Numbered from the stretch's first letter, positions 1-7,707 are shown. The stretch: DNA of 20,114 nucleotides from CAZIDL01 sp964537825 (GCA_964537825.1 CAZIDL010000045.1:1-20114); one strand, 5' to 3'. Notes: generated by a model from the sequence alone, not told the origin. Numbers and translations are program-made.

Positions 1-118
1 ACATGACCCCTTTGAGCAGATGGCCGTTCTCGATGGTCTGGTGCTCGTTCTCCATTGCCACCTGCTGAGCCTGTTGGATGGCCTCTTGTGATTTTATCGT
101 GAATTTTTTCAGATCCAT
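1..118 (-). CDS. clpB: ClpB chaperone, N-terminal fragment (runs off left edge)
   Basis: The first 39 residues are visible, beginning MDLKKFTIKSQEAIQQAQQ and continuing to ENGHLLKGV. This is the opening of the Clp N (Clp R) domain of ClpB, the hexameric AAA+ disaggregase that works with DnaK to pull apart protein aggregates in the cytoplasm. The FTIKSQEA and IENGHLLKG segments are the usual ClpB landmarks. The ATG at 116-118 is the natural start, since the family begins just here. The gene lies 118 bases downstream of an NlpC/P60 gene on the same strand. No CIRCE-type heat-shock operator (a spaced TTAGCACTC inverted repeat) is visible in that gap. The AAA+ domains lie outside the window, so only the identity of the N-terminus can be judged. 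Confidence 0.93.
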   Translation of the reverse strand, partial: MDLKKFTIKSQEAIQQAQQVAMENEHQTIENGHLLKGVM

Positions 119-236
119 AACCGTATTTCTTTTTCGAATTCATCCCAGCGGGTCCAAAAAAAGGACCGATCCGAAGGGGAATGCCTTTCTGGCAGTTGTT
201 CGCGAAAAAGGGTGACGATGTGGCGGTGGCTCTTCT

Positions 237-989
237 TTAGAGGACCCGCCTCAGATCGTTCAGGGAATGGGATAGGTTCCCTTCCCGCCAAATGCCGTTC
301 TCATCGATCGGGTCGATGCGCACCATTCCCGATGCGTGCACGATATGCCCGTCCCCTGTAAGAAAGCCAACGTGAACGATCCGGCCCTTTTCGTTGTGAA
401 AGAAGGCCAGATCCCCCGCCTGAGTCTCGGAAAGAGAGGAAAGCTTCATGCCTTCCTGGATCTGGTCTGAAGCGTCCCGTTGGATCGTAACTCCGTGAAG
501 CAGGAGGACGATCTGGGCGAAGCCTGAGCAATCGATCCCGTAGGGGGTCCTTCCGCCCCAGAGGTAGGGGGTGCGCAAAAAGCTCTTAGCGCTTTTCACG
601 ATGCTCCCCCCTTCCTGAGCGAGCGGGCCTCTTGCTAGTCCTTCGGATACCTGGACCGGGAAAGGATCGAGTGCGGTATTGAACAGAACGGAACCAGCGA
701 CCAGGTTCAGGGGGGTCTTTTGCTTGTCGAAAGCCTTAAAGGAAAGGGGTGTTGCTCGTTCTTGATGCCGGGTCAGTTCTTTATAAACCCCTTCTTCGAT
801 GGGATGGGCCTGCTTCCGGTCGATCCAGCAGGGATAGTCATCGTGGGCGGTCCGGACCCTGAGCCAACCTTTTTCCTCTTTTTCCACACGATAGCATTCA
901 CCGAAGAGGAGCTGCTGGCTCATTTCGGCCCGATCGGAAGCTTCGCTCCTGGCTGGAATGATGCTGAGCGTTGCAAGGCCGTACTCCAT
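237..989 (-). CDS. NlpC/P60 (C40) peptidoglycan endopeptidase with N-terminal SH3-like region
   Basis: This 250-residue protein belongs to the C40 cysteine peptidases, which cut peptide stems of peptidoglycan, commonly between D-Glu and the diamino acid. The catalytic half is clear: PYLWGGRTPYGIDCSGF puts the nucleophile at Cys154, HVGFL gives His206, and IVHAS gives a possible third residue at His218. Residues 1 to about 65 (LATLSIIPARSEAS, LLFGECYRV, GWLRVRT, YPCWID) have the pattern of a bacterial SH3 domain, often used to hold wall substrate. No signal peptide is evident, which is usual for this Flavobacteriia family but leaves the route to the wall open. The ATG at 987-989 lies 3 bases after the esterase stop, so the gene should be the fourth of the mscS-led operon. 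The family assignment is firm; the physiological substrate is inferred. Confidence 0.93.
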   Translation of the reverse strand: MEYGLATLSIIPARSEASDRAEMSQQLLFGECYRVEKEEKGWLRVRTAHDDYPCWIDRKQAHPIEEGVYKELTRHQERATPLSFKAFDKQKTPLNLVAGSVLFNTALDPFPVQVSEGLARGPLAQEGGSIVKSAKSFLRTPYLWGGRTPYGIDCSGFAQIVLLLHGVTIQRDASDQIQEGMKLSSLSETQAGDLAFFHNEKGRIVHVGFLTGDGHIVHASGMVRIDPIDENGIWREGNLSHSLNDLRRVL

Positions 990-992
990 GGA

Positions 993-1658
993 TCATTCAG
1001 CGATTCCTCGCTCGGCCAGTTGCTTCAATGGAGCTTCTTCGATCCGATGCGCTCCTTCGAATTCGATGAACTCGTAAGGGATCCCGTGCTCCTTGAGTTT
1101 CTCCTCTTCCTCGAAAAGGTTCTGTTCGGAGCGGTACTCGTCCTCATTCCCCACCAAGAGGGTGATCTTCATTCGCTGGAAGCTCCTTTTGTCGACGTTG
1201 AGATCGAGGTCTGGGGGAATGACCCCTGCCCAAAGGACCAGTTCGTCCGCACGGGACCGGGCATGAGCCATCCACCGGCATACGGTGGCCACTCCTTGCG
1301 AAAAGCCGAGAACACGGATAAGGACCTCCTTGCCGATGAAATCGTGCAATGTACTGTCATAGAGCTGGTCGAGGTAGCGGATGTAGTCCTGAATGTCCGC
1401 TTCTCGTTCTTCCTTGGTCATCCAGGAGGCTCCGACCTTTCCGCCGGTCCCTTTCAGGTAAAAACGGTGAAGTCCTTCAGGGGCGATGATCATGCGGTCT
1501 TTCTGAAAGACCGGCTTGAAATGGCGAAGGAAATTAGGGGCCAATTGGCCGTATCCATGACAGACGAACCAGACCTCTTTCACCTGTTCTGGCTCGCAAG
1601 GGGAGACCGCATAGCGTGCTTTCTTGAGCACTTCCAAAGATCTTTCTTTAATATCCAT
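993..1658 (-). CDS. Alpha/beta-hydrolase, phospholipase/carboxylesterase type
   Basis: This 221-residue cytoplasmic protein has the carboxylesterase/lysophospholipase layout. There is an oxyanion-hole segment HGYGQ at 34-38, a nucleophile elbow GFSQG with Ser120, a probable acid in VGNEDEY near Asp173, and GAHRI with catalytic His204. The family hydrolyses short acyl or thioacyl esters and lysophospholipids; the natural substrate cannot be read from sequence. I start at the ATG 1656-1658, because its upstream neighbour stops one base earlier in transcription. The longer in-frame ATG at 1736 would overlap that neighbour by 77 bases and add a composition unlike the family. It sits third in the run from the mechanosensitive channel to the NlpC peptidase, with a 3-base gap to the latter, so translational coupling is likely. 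Confidence 0.85.
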   Translation of the reverse strand: MDIKERSLEVLKKARYAVSPCEPEQVKEVWFVCHGYGQLAPNFLRHFKPVFQKDRMIIAPEGLHRFYLKGTGGKVGASWMTKEEREADIQDYIRYLDQLYDSTLHDFIGKEVLIRVLGFSQGVATVCRWMAHARSRADELVLWAGVIPPDLDLNVDKRSFQRMKITLLVGNEDEYRSEQNLFEEEEKLKEHGIPYEFIEFEGAHRIEEAPLKQLAERGIAE

Positions 1659-1659
1659 G

Positions 1660-1995
1660 TCAGGTGAGTGAGCGAAGGTATTCTTGAATGAATTCCCCGA
1701 TGAGGGGCAAGGGGCGCTCCCTTTTGGACCACGCATGGAGGATCCCCTGGAGTGCAGCTAGGGCAAGGGCGGCCCAACAAAGGTCCACTACGGCCCTTAC
1801 AGGTTCTCCGAGCGGGACCTGTAGAAATATCAAGCGTACAGGGAAAAGGGCGATGACCAGAACGTGGATCCCGAGCGATTGCCGGAGGTGGAACGCTCCG
1901 AGCCTGCTTTCTGAACGACGATGAAGAAGATAGGCAACGAACCAGCCAAGCGGGGTGAGGTACCCGAGCATTGCTACCGTTGCCGATCTTTTCAT
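1660..1995 (-). CDS. DUF4870/Tic20-like small membrane protein
   Basis: This 111-residue hydrophobic protein has about three membrane segments, near residues 4-20, 37-58 and 64-85. It shows the conserved pattern of small Bacteroidota DUF4870/Tic20-like proteins: an early GYLTPLGW segment, FHLRQSLG after the first helix, and RPLPLIGEF close to the C-terminus. The function of the family is not known. The ATG at 1993-1995 follows the mscS stop after one base, and the stop (1660-1662) precedes the esterase start by one base, so the gene is embedded in an operon. A longer start at 2034 would run back into mscS and adds 13 polar residues with no membrane character, so I reject it. Fold assignment is fairly safe; role is open. 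Confidence 0.75.
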   Translation of the reverse strand: MKRSATVAMLGYLTPLGWFVAYLLHRRSESRLGAFHLRQSLGIHVLVIALFPVRLIFLQVPLGEPVRAVVDLCWAALALAALQGILHAWSKRERPLPLIGEFIQEYLRSLT

Positions 1996-1996
1996 G

Positions 1997-3232
1997 CTAT
2001 TTGCTTTGAAGCTTTGCACCCTCAAGGCTTTCACGAAGGTCGGTCCCTGAAGGGCTTTCGAACACTTCCAGGTCGAATTCGGGAGCCATTGCTATAAGAT
2101 GACTGAAGATGTCCGAGATGACCTGTGAATGGACGACAAGGGTCTTATCGCTCGTAAAGGCGTAGACCTGAAGGGGGATGCCCTGGGAACTCGCCTCCAG
2201 TTGGCGGACCAAGCATAAAAGTTCCTTATTGATCCCCGGATGTTGGGTTAAAAAGGCTTCCGCATAAGCATGATAGATCTCAAGATTCGTTACAGAACCC
2301 GTCTTGCCTTTATTCTGCCGTTCCGCAAAATAGGGCTTCAGGAGTTCCATTTTTCCAAAACGCTCGGTCTCTGCTTCGCTGCAAAAACGAACGCTGTTGA
2401 CCTTGATGTTGAGACTGCGAAGGATACGCCTTCCGCCGCTCTCCAACATGCCCCGATAGTTCACGAAGGAATCAGCGATAAAAACGTAAGGCGGAATGCT
2501 CGAGTAAGTGTTGTCCCAGTTCTGAATGAGGACCGTGGACAGGTTGATCCGAATGACGTATCCGTCGGCATCGTATTTCGGGACACCCACCCAATCACCT
2601 ACCCGTAAAAGATCGTTCGCCATAAGTTGCACGCTGGCGATCAGGGCCAGTATCGAATCCTTGAAGATGAAGAGCACGACAGCTGATGCCGCTCCCATCG
2701 CACTGAGGAAATAGATCGGTGATTTGCTCAGAAGAAAGGAGAGGGCCACTATTCCGAAAAGGACGATGGCGATGATCTTTCCGACCTGGATGAAGCTGTG
2801 GACGGGTTTGTCCTTGAGCTCTTCCTGCTTGATCAGGATGTCGTGAACGGCGTTCAGGAAGCGCAGGACCACTTTGAGCAATACGAGTACGATCACGGTC
2901 TCCGTGATCCGTTCCACCACCGGGATCCAGCCGGTGAAGTCTTTCAGGACGTAGCGGATATAGAGCTCGATGACGATCAGGGGAAGAACGTGGGCCAGGT
3001 CGTTGAAAACCTTCCTTTCGAGCAGGATGTCGTCCCAATCGGTCTCGGTCCGCCGGGTGAACCGTCTTATCAGGCTGATGATGAAACGGCGGGAGATGTA
3101 CCAGACCAAAAGGCAAAGGAGGGCCAGGATCCCGAGAAGGATCAGAAGCCTGATATAACTGGCCAGTTGGGGAGATAATCCCATCCCTTCGGTCAGCCAT
3201 TCCCGAAGCCATTTGCTGAAAGCGCTTTCCAT
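1997..3232 (-). CDS. ybdG: MscS-family mechanosensitive channel, YbdG/MscM-like
   Basis: This 411-residue inner-membrane channel should open on membrane stretch and release solutes during hypo-osmotic shock. Hydrophobic helices appear near residues 24-45, 76-95, 106-125, 147-168 and the pore helix region around 172-205. The MscS core segment FKDSILALIASVQLMANDLL, followed by RVGDWVGVPKYDADG, IQNWDNTYSSIPPY and SGGRRILRS, corresponds piece by piece to E. coli YbdG (415 residues) as I remember it, and length agrees. The C-terminal segment LPLQVYAFT-type (here IPLQVYAFTSDK) and the late SPSGTDLR also match that subgroup. I choose ATG 3230-3232 over an upstream TTG at 3241. It heads a minus-strand operon with DUF4870, esterase and NlpC genes. 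Its promoter is one half of a symmetric divergent region. Confidence 0.93.
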   Translation of the reverse strand: MESAFSKWLREWLTEGMGLSPQLASYIRLLILLGILALLCLLVWYISRRFIISLIRRFTRRTETDWDDILLERKVFNDLAHVLPLIVIELYIRYVLKDFTGWIPVVERITETVIVLVLLKVVLRFLNAVHDILIKQEELKDKPVHSFIQVGKIIAIVLFGIVALSFLLSKSPIYFLSAMGAASAVVLFIFKDSILALIASVQLMANDLLRVGDWVGVPKYDADGYVIRINLSTVLIQNWDNTYSSIPPYVFIADSFVNYRGMLESGGRRILRSLNIKVNSVRFCSEAETERFGKMELLKPYFAERQNKGKTGSVTNLEIYHAYAEAFLTQHPGINKELLCLVRQLEASSQGIPLQVYAFTSDKTLVVHSQVISDIFSHLIAMAPEFDLEVFESPSGTDLRESLEGAKLQSK

Positions 3233-3248
3233 GAATAGCAAGTCGTTC

Positions 3249-3288
3249 CGAAATTAAGAAAGTTCCCGAAGGGGAAGCCTTAATTTCG
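3249..3288. promoter_or_regulatory. Divergent promoter pair within a perfect 10-base inverted repeat
   Basis: CGAAATTAAG at 3249-3258 and CTTAATTTCG at 3279-3288 are exact reverse complements separated by 20 bases. Each arm contains TAATTTCG reading outward, one base from the Bacteroidota -7 consensus TAnnTTTG. The minus box lies 16 bases before the mscS ATG. The plus box lies 5 bases before the GTG of the CPBP gene, which would make that transcript nearly leaderless. No convincing -33 TTTG is seen for either direction, so the promoter call rests on the -7 boxes and the symmetry. The arms could equally be a repressor site. Confidence 0.5.
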
Positions 3289-3293
3289 TCCCC

Positions 3294-3893
3294 GTGATCA
3301 CGAGAGCACAATTGCGGTGGTTGGGTCTTTTCACCTTGTTCGGCCTTGGGGGGCTTGGCCTCTATATCATTTACGTCAGTGAGGGGACCCCTTTTCTGAA
3401 GATGCTCCGGGGGAATTTCTCGTTGCTCGCCCAGCTCGGTATCGGGATGGGCTTTGGAGCTCTTGCTGCTATCGCTGGTCTTGGCTTGATCCGGATGCCC
3501 TTTATGGAGCCGGTCGAACGCAAGTATCGGGTTTTGATCGGCAGCATCGCTCCGGGATGGCCTGACATCATCTTCCTTTCGATATGTGCAGGGGTCGGTG
3601 AAGAGCTCCTTTTCAGAGGTGGTATTCAACCCCATCTGGGGGTGTGGCCGACCGCTATCATCTTCGTGGCCCTGCATGGCTATTTGAATCCCATGGACCT
3701 GCGCATTTCGGCGTATGGGGTGTTCATGACCATAGCGATCGCGATCATCGGGAAGCTTTATCTCCACGTGGGGGCGATCAGTGCGTTCGCTGCCCACACC
3801 ATGATCGATGTGATCCTTCTACGGGCTCTCACCAAGGCTTATGAAGCCAAAGAAGGGAGCGATGAAGAAACGGCAGAGCATGACCGGTCCTGA
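3294..3893 (+). CDS. CPBP-family intramembrane protease
   Basis: This 199-residue polytopic membrane protein belongs to the CPBP (CAAX protease and bacteriocin-processing, Abi) family of intramembrane glutamic peptidases. The three family motifs are present in order: EELLFRG at 103-109, FVALH ending in His128, and AAHTMID with His168. Hydrophobic helices cover about residues 8-28, 43-66, 92-103, 118-130 and 138-160. Bacterial members process small peptides or membrane proteins, or confer immunity; the substrate here is unknown. The start is a GTG at 3294-3296; in-frame TTG codons at 3312 and 3321 are alternatives because the putative -7 box ends only 5 bases before the GTG. It diverges from mscS, and its stop is 3 bases from that of the convergent nuclease gene. 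The tail after residue 183 is acidic and polar. Confidence 0.88.
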   Translation: MITRAQLRWLGLFTLFGLGGLGLYIIYVSEGTPFLKMLRGNFSLLAQLGIGMGFGALAAIAGLGLIRMPFMEPVERKYRVLIGSIAPGWPDIIFLSICAGVGEELLFRGGIQPHLGVWPTAIIFVALHGYLNPMDLRISAYGVFMTIAIAIIGKLYLHVGAISAFAAHTMIDVILLRALTKAYEAKEGSDEETAEHDRS

Positions 3894-3896
3894 TCC

Positions 3897-6725
3897 CTAA
3901 TCCACGCGTTCCTCGATCCTTCCTTCAGGATCCAGGATCTCGCTGATCTTTTCACGAAGACCGTTTTCAAAGGCTTCGAGCTGTTCGGCAAAGCTCTGGA
4001 AGGGAGCGTGTTTTTTGGGACTGCAACTCATCATACCTTTCCCGAGGTCCCGGAAACCTATGATCCCGGGGGTAACGCTAGAAGGGTCTGCGATCCTTTG
4101 TCCGCGTACGTAGAGAAGCCCGTAAAAGAGGAGTTGGAGGGCGTATTTGTGACCCGGTTCATCGAAAAGTTCGGAGATCGCTCCGATCTTCAGCTTGGAC
4201 GGATCCACGTTCCCGGTCTTCAGATCGATGAGCCGGGTTCGCCCTCCGATCCGATCTATCCGGTCGGGAGTTCCCCTGAGGCGTATCGGGACCTGTTCTC
4301 CCCTTACCTCCAGATCGAGATCGAGCTTCGAAGAGGCTTCGAGTTGTTCGATGAAAAGCGCATCTCCCTTGGATCCAGCTTTTTCGATGAGCGCTTTGTC
4401 AGCCTGAAGAAAACGCTTCATGCGGTCTTCGATGACCCGGACCATAATATGGTTCTTCCCCGAGCTCATGTCTTTTTGCTCGTAATGTTGGCTGAATTTC
4501 TTCCGGACCAATTCCGGCACTCGTTCGACCATCCTTTCGATCTCTTTCGAAGGGAGCTCCTGGCCTTCAAAAGGCCTGTAGAGTTCGTAGAGTCCCTCAT
4601 GGATCACATCCCCTAGCGCACGGGCATCGATCGATTCAGCCAATTCTTCTGGTTCGGGTAGCCGGAGGACGTATTTGCGGTAGAACTGGTAAGGGTCTTC
4701 CACCCAAGTGGAAAGCGCTGTCGGGGAGATCCCTCTTGCTGCCCATTCCCGCAACCTCTTTGAGACCTCTTCATCCTTGGGGATCGAAAGAGGGATGCTT
4801 TCCTCCTTTTGAAGGGGGATGTGAACGGAGGCTTCCTGGATAATGGTGTTGGGGTCCTTTTTCGGGGCTTCATGGAGGAGTTGGGTCAGGAAACGGCTTT
4901 TTTCCCCGCTGCCCGGTCCGTCCGGATCGCTGTCGTGGATCAGGTCGATCCGATCGGCCCGTTGGATCATCCGGTAAAAGTTGTATGCAAATACTGCGTC
5001 CTTATCCTGTCGGGTCGGCATTCCGTAATGGACTTTGAGGTCCTGTGGGATCAGGGATGCTTCGTGCCCGCTTTTGGGAAGAATGCTTTCGTTCGCCGAT
5101 AGGAGGGTGATATGAGGAAGGTCGATGGCCCGCGTTTCCAGCATCCCCATGATCTGCACCCCTTGGAGGGGTTCTCCGGTGAAAGAGAGCTCTTCTCCTT
5201 CCACGATCTGCTCCAGGATGCGCTCGTATGCGTCGATGCTGCTTACGATATGTCCCTCTTTGAAGAGATCACGGAGCCTTTTCAGCACCCGGGCATACTC
5301 GAAAAGGTTCTCGTGGTCGAGCTTATCTCCGCGTTCGCGGAGCGCGTTCCTCAAATACGTTAGCGCATCTTCCTGAAGTTGGAGAACATCGGCCGGGAAT
5401 TCTTCCAAGGGACGGAAAAGGCGGTGCAAGCGGTCCAGGTTTTCGGGCCGGGATGGAAAGGAAGCTTCGAGCCTGCTATAGAGTTCCCGATGATCCATAA
5501 AACTGCGATTGTCGGCTCGGATCCTCTCCACGAAGTTCCTTGAAGATGTTCCGAGAAGCTCTTGAAAGAGCGCGTCCGCATAGGGATGTTCCAGGAACCG
5601 GATGAGGTCTCGGTGGTAGAACCCTTCACCAGCTCCCTCTGCTCTTGAACGCTTCGCCTGACGGTGCATTTTCAGGAGGTCCCGGAAGAAGTTCTGGATG
5701 AGGGTCCGATCGAGGGGAAAGCCCATGGTGACATTAAGATCTCCAACGTTGGATGGAATGGAATGGAGGATCGGGTGAAGGAGTTGTTCATCGGCCAGCA
5801 CAACTGCTGAACCGAGTGCACCGTCGGTAGGGGCCTCTTTTTCTATTATCCGACCCGCTAGCTTAGCCTGGGAGACCCTTCCGTTCACGCTGCTTATCCG
5901 TATCCGTCGTCGCCCACCTCCCATGGGCCCTGAAGCATAGCCGAACCCTTCGTGCCAACCTTGCTTCTTGTACTTTCTGAGAAAGCGGCCCGCTTCTTGG
6001 GTGGGGTCGTCCAGGTAATAAGGATCAGCGTCTAAATGGAATTCTGCAATGCCCTCCTTTTTAAGATGATCCAGAAGACGCTCTTCAGCCGTTGATAGGG
6101 CGTTAAGTCCTATGAAATGGACTTTTTTGTTCCCGATCACTTCGAGGGCCTGGGAAGGTTCAGCGCCAAGGCTCCGATAAGCTTCTCCTTTAAGCACTCT
6201 CCCCTTTGCGCTCAAAGCCTCCTTGAGGCCTTGATGGACGGTTCTCAGATTCATCCAGAGGTTCAGATGATCGGTTTGATAGGGACTGAGTTCCTGGCGG
6301 TTGAAGCTCCAATTCTCGATCTCTTTGATCTTCCGCAGGTCGGAGAAGAGCTTTTCTGGTGGGATCATGGAGCGATCCACCTCGTCCAGGTCCTGCATAA
6401 GCGTGCGTCCCCATTTGACGAACCCCTCGAAACTGCTGGCATTTGGCCCGAGCGTGTTGGCGTATATCTGGTAGAGGTCGAAGTATGTAGCGATAGGGTC
6501 AGCGGTGGTAAGCGGGTGGCTTTCCTGGATGAAGCGATCCATGGTCATAATGCGTGGAGACCATATCCGGCCTCCGGCTTCCATCCCCAGATAGCGTTGA
6601 AGAAAGCGCCCCGCCCTGTGACTCGGCAGGACCATGAGCTGATCATCAAGATCGTCCGGATGCCGCCGGAGCAAATAAGAGGCCACTTGCCTCAGGAAAG
6701 GCTTTACTCGCTTTTCCTGCGCCAT
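3897..6725 (-). CDS. AddB-like protein: degenerate helicase fused to PD-(D/E)XK nuclease
   Basis: This 942-residue protein resembles the AddB/RexB-type subunit that works with a UvrD-like helicase-nuclease to resect double-strand breaks. The N-terminus has DQLMVLPSHRAGRFL (29-43), where a Walker A would lie in a true helicase but without GKT. The segment QIMGMLETRAIDLPH (524-538), followed by SANESILP, corresponds to late helicase motifs. The C-terminal nuclease is clear: GDVIHEGL with His709, GTPDRID with Asp821, LIDLKTG with Asp834 and Lys836, and QLLFYGLL with Gln864. AddB proteins often carry four cysteines for an iron-sulfur cluster around the nuclease; here the equivalent opening segment reads SPTALSTWVEDPYQF and the only late cysteine is Cys901, so the cluster is absent. 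Its start overlaps the upstream TPR gene by 22 bases. No AddA partner lies in the window. Confidence 0.87.
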   Translation of the reverse strand: MAQEKRVKPFLRQVASYLLRRHPDDLDDQLMVLPSHRAGRFLQRYLGMEAGGRIWSPRIMTMDRFIQESHPLTTADPIATYFDLYQIYANTLGPNASSFEGFVKWGRTLMQDLDEVDRSMIPPEKLFSDLRKIKEIENWSFNRQELSPYQTDHLNLWMNLRTVHQGLKEALSAKGRVLKGEAYRSLGAEPSQALEVIGNKKVHFIGLNALSTAEERLLDHLKKEGIAEFHLDADPYYLDDPTQEAGRFLRKYKKQGWHEGFGYASGPMGGGRRRIRISSVNGRVSQAKLAGRIIEKEAPTDGALGSAVVLADEQLLHPILHSIPSNVGDLNVTMGFPLDRTLIQNFFRDLLKMHRQAKRSRAEGAGEGFYHRDLIRFLEHPYADALFQELLGTSSRNFVERIRADNRSFMDHRELYSRLEASFPSRPENLDRLHRLFRPLEEFPADVLQLQEDALTYLRNALRERGDKLDHENLFEYARVLKRLRDLFKEGHIVSSIDAYERILEQIVEGEELSFTGEPLQGVQIMGMLETRAIDLPHITLLSANESILPKSGHEASLIPQDLKVHYGMPTRQDKDAVFAYNFYRMIQRADRIDLIHDSDPDGPGSGEKSRFLTQLLHEAPKKDPNTIIQEASVHIPLQKEESIPLSIPKDEEVSKRLREWAARGISPTALSTWVEDPYQFYRKYVLRLPEPEELAESIDARALGDVIHEGLYELYRPFEGQELPSKEIERMVERVPELVRKKFSQHYEQKDMSSGKNHIMVRVIEDRMKRFLQADKALIEKAGSKGDALFIEQLEASSKLDLDLEVRGEQVPIRLRGTPDRIDRIGGRTRLIDLKTGNVDPSKLKIGAISELFDEPGHKYALQLLFYGLLYVRGQRIADPSSVTPGIIGFRDLGKGMMSCSPKKHAPFQSFAEQLEAFENGLREKISEILDPEGRIEERVD

Positions 6726-7366
6726 CCTCTTCCGATGAAGGCGAACATATCGCGGAGTTCCTTTCTGGAACCCAAGACCCTTCCCATTTCACGAAGGATA
6801 TCCTTTATTCCTGGCCTTTTAGGAGGTTTTTGGACGGGGATCTCCTTTCGCTCTTTCCGTGGAGCCTTTTTTTCCTGCTGCTCACCGTTCGTTCCTTCTT
6901 TGTCCTTCCACCGGTCCGGAACTTCTCCGCGCTTGATCTGATCTTTTTCGCCGTCAGCTAGTTTGTCAGCCGTTACGAAGCGTCTTTTCGACTGTTGGAC
7001 GTACCCCTTCTTTTCCTCGAGCAACCCTAGGTTGTTCTGAGCGATCGCGTCATCAGGATCGATCCGGACCGCTTCTTTGTAGTCCTCGATCGCGCCGTCC
7101 AGATCTCCCAGGTGGTCTTTGATGAAAGCACGGCTCGAGTAGCGATAACCTTTTTGAGGTTCCAGTTCGCGGGCCCGGTTCATGTCCTCAAGGGACCTTT
7201 CTCCCTGATCGATGTGGAAATAGGCAACAGCCCGGTCGCTGTAGAACTCCGCCTCGTTCGGGCTCATTTCGATGGCCCGCGTGTAGGCTATGATAGCCTC
7301 CCGGTACTTCCGCTTGGAGGCTTGATGAAGCCCTTTACGGTGGTGTTCTAAAGCCTTTTTGCTCAT
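6704..7366 (-). CDS. Tetratricopeptide-repeat protein with basic C-terminal tail
   Basis: This 220-residue protein without a signal peptide is probably cytoplasmic. Four TPR units with 34-residue spacing can be followed at about 4-37, 38-71, 72-105 and 106-139, with the usual small-aromatic pattern (YREAIIAYTRAIEMSP, DGAIEDYKEAVRIDP). TPRs build a curved scaffold for binding partner proteins. Residues 140-220 are strongly charged and rich in Lys, Arg and Glu, with a possible short helix at GIKDILREMGRVLGSRKEL (186-204). The last 22 bases of the gene overlap the start of the AddB-like nuclease, so the two are probably translated together; a role as adaptor for that nuclease is only inference. 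The start ATG is at 7364-7366, following a possible -7 box TAAATTCG. Confidence 0.9.
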   Translation of the reverse strand: MSKKALEHHRKGLHQASKRKYREAIIAYTRAIEMSPNEAEFYSDRAVAYFHIDQGERSLEDMNRARELEPQKGYRYSSRAFIKDHLGDLDGAIEDYKEAVRIDPDDAIAQNNLGLLEEKKGYVQQSKRRFVTADKLADGEKDQIKRGEVPDRWKDKEGTNGEQQEKKAPRKERKEIPVQKPPKRPGIKDILREMGRVLGSRKELRDMFAFIGRGWRRKSE

Positions 7367-7376
7367 CGGTCCTTTG

Positions 7377-7384
7377 CGAATTTA
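7377..7384 (-). promoter_or_regulatory. Possible -7 box TAAATTCG for the TPR/nuclease operon
   Basis: TAAATTCG on minus ends 10 bases before the TPR gene's ATG. The same octamer precedes the tRNA-Ser gene in this window, and it differs by one base from the Bacteroidota consensus TAnnTTTG. No clear -33 TTTG is seen at the expected distance, so confidence is moderate. Confidence 0.4.
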
Positions 7385-7446
7385 AAGAGGGAGACGGTCT
7401 TTTCCCTGATCCCTCTAACTTCGGGGCAAGCTATATTGTTGATGAA

Positions 7447-7707
7447 ATGGACTTTCCGGTCTACAGAAAATACCCGAACGAGAAACATTTTTTCCGCATC
7501 CACTCGCATGAGGAGTTCGAAGAACTCTTTATCATGGGGAGCCGTTACGGCCTTCGGAGAAAGAAGGCCGATACCTATCCGGACCGACTACTTATACAGG
7601 ACATGTTGAACAAGAAGGATGGAAATTGGCTGGCCAGTTCCGAAGAAGAGTTCGAGGACGCGCTCGCCGTCTGTAAGCGCGATAGAGCCCTTCTTCAATC
7701 GTCGTAG
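7447..7707 (+). CDS. Small conserved hypothetical protein (86 residues)
   Basis: This 86-residue soluble protein begins MDFPVYRKYPNEKHFFRI and has an acidic middle (HSHEEFEELFIMG) followed by a basic stretch (GLRRKK). It resembles short proteins of unknown function that I associate with Flavobacteriia, which share the opening PVYRKYPN; I know no function for them. It is supported as a gene by good codon use, by an ATG at 7447 shortly after TATATTG (7432-7438, a weak -7 match), and by isolation between divergent and convergent neighbours. It diverges from the TPR gene across 80 bases, and its last 13 bases overlap the 3' end of the ferredoxin gene on the other strand. There is no signal peptide, membrane segment or metal motif. 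Confidence 0.72.
   Translation: MDFPVYRKYPNEKHFFRIHSHEEFEELFIMGSRYGLRRKKADTYPDRLLIQDMLNKKDGNWLASSEEEFEDALAVCKRDRALLQSS

Noticed and set aside
119..236. CIRCE operator or terminator before clpB
   Set aside because: No CIRCE inverted repeat is present. GGTCC-AAAAAAA-GGACC at 151-167 has a 5-base stem without a suitable T run on either strand, too weak to call.
109..291. Minus-strand 60-residue frame between the NlpC gene and clpB
   Set aside because: It starts inside the NlpC gene, ends inside clpB and has no motif; there is no independent start in the gap.
720..1667. Plus-strand 315-residue open frame opposite the esterase and NlpC genes
   Set aside because: Both genes on minus carry full catalytic motifs in proper order; the plus frame has no recognisable motif and mirrors their codon bias.
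2595..3797. Minus-strand 400-residue open frame overlapping mscS and the CPBP gene
   Set aside because: It runs in another frame through the clear mscS gene and antisense to the CPBP gene; the Arg/Pro/His/Asp-rich composition is typical of a shadow frame.
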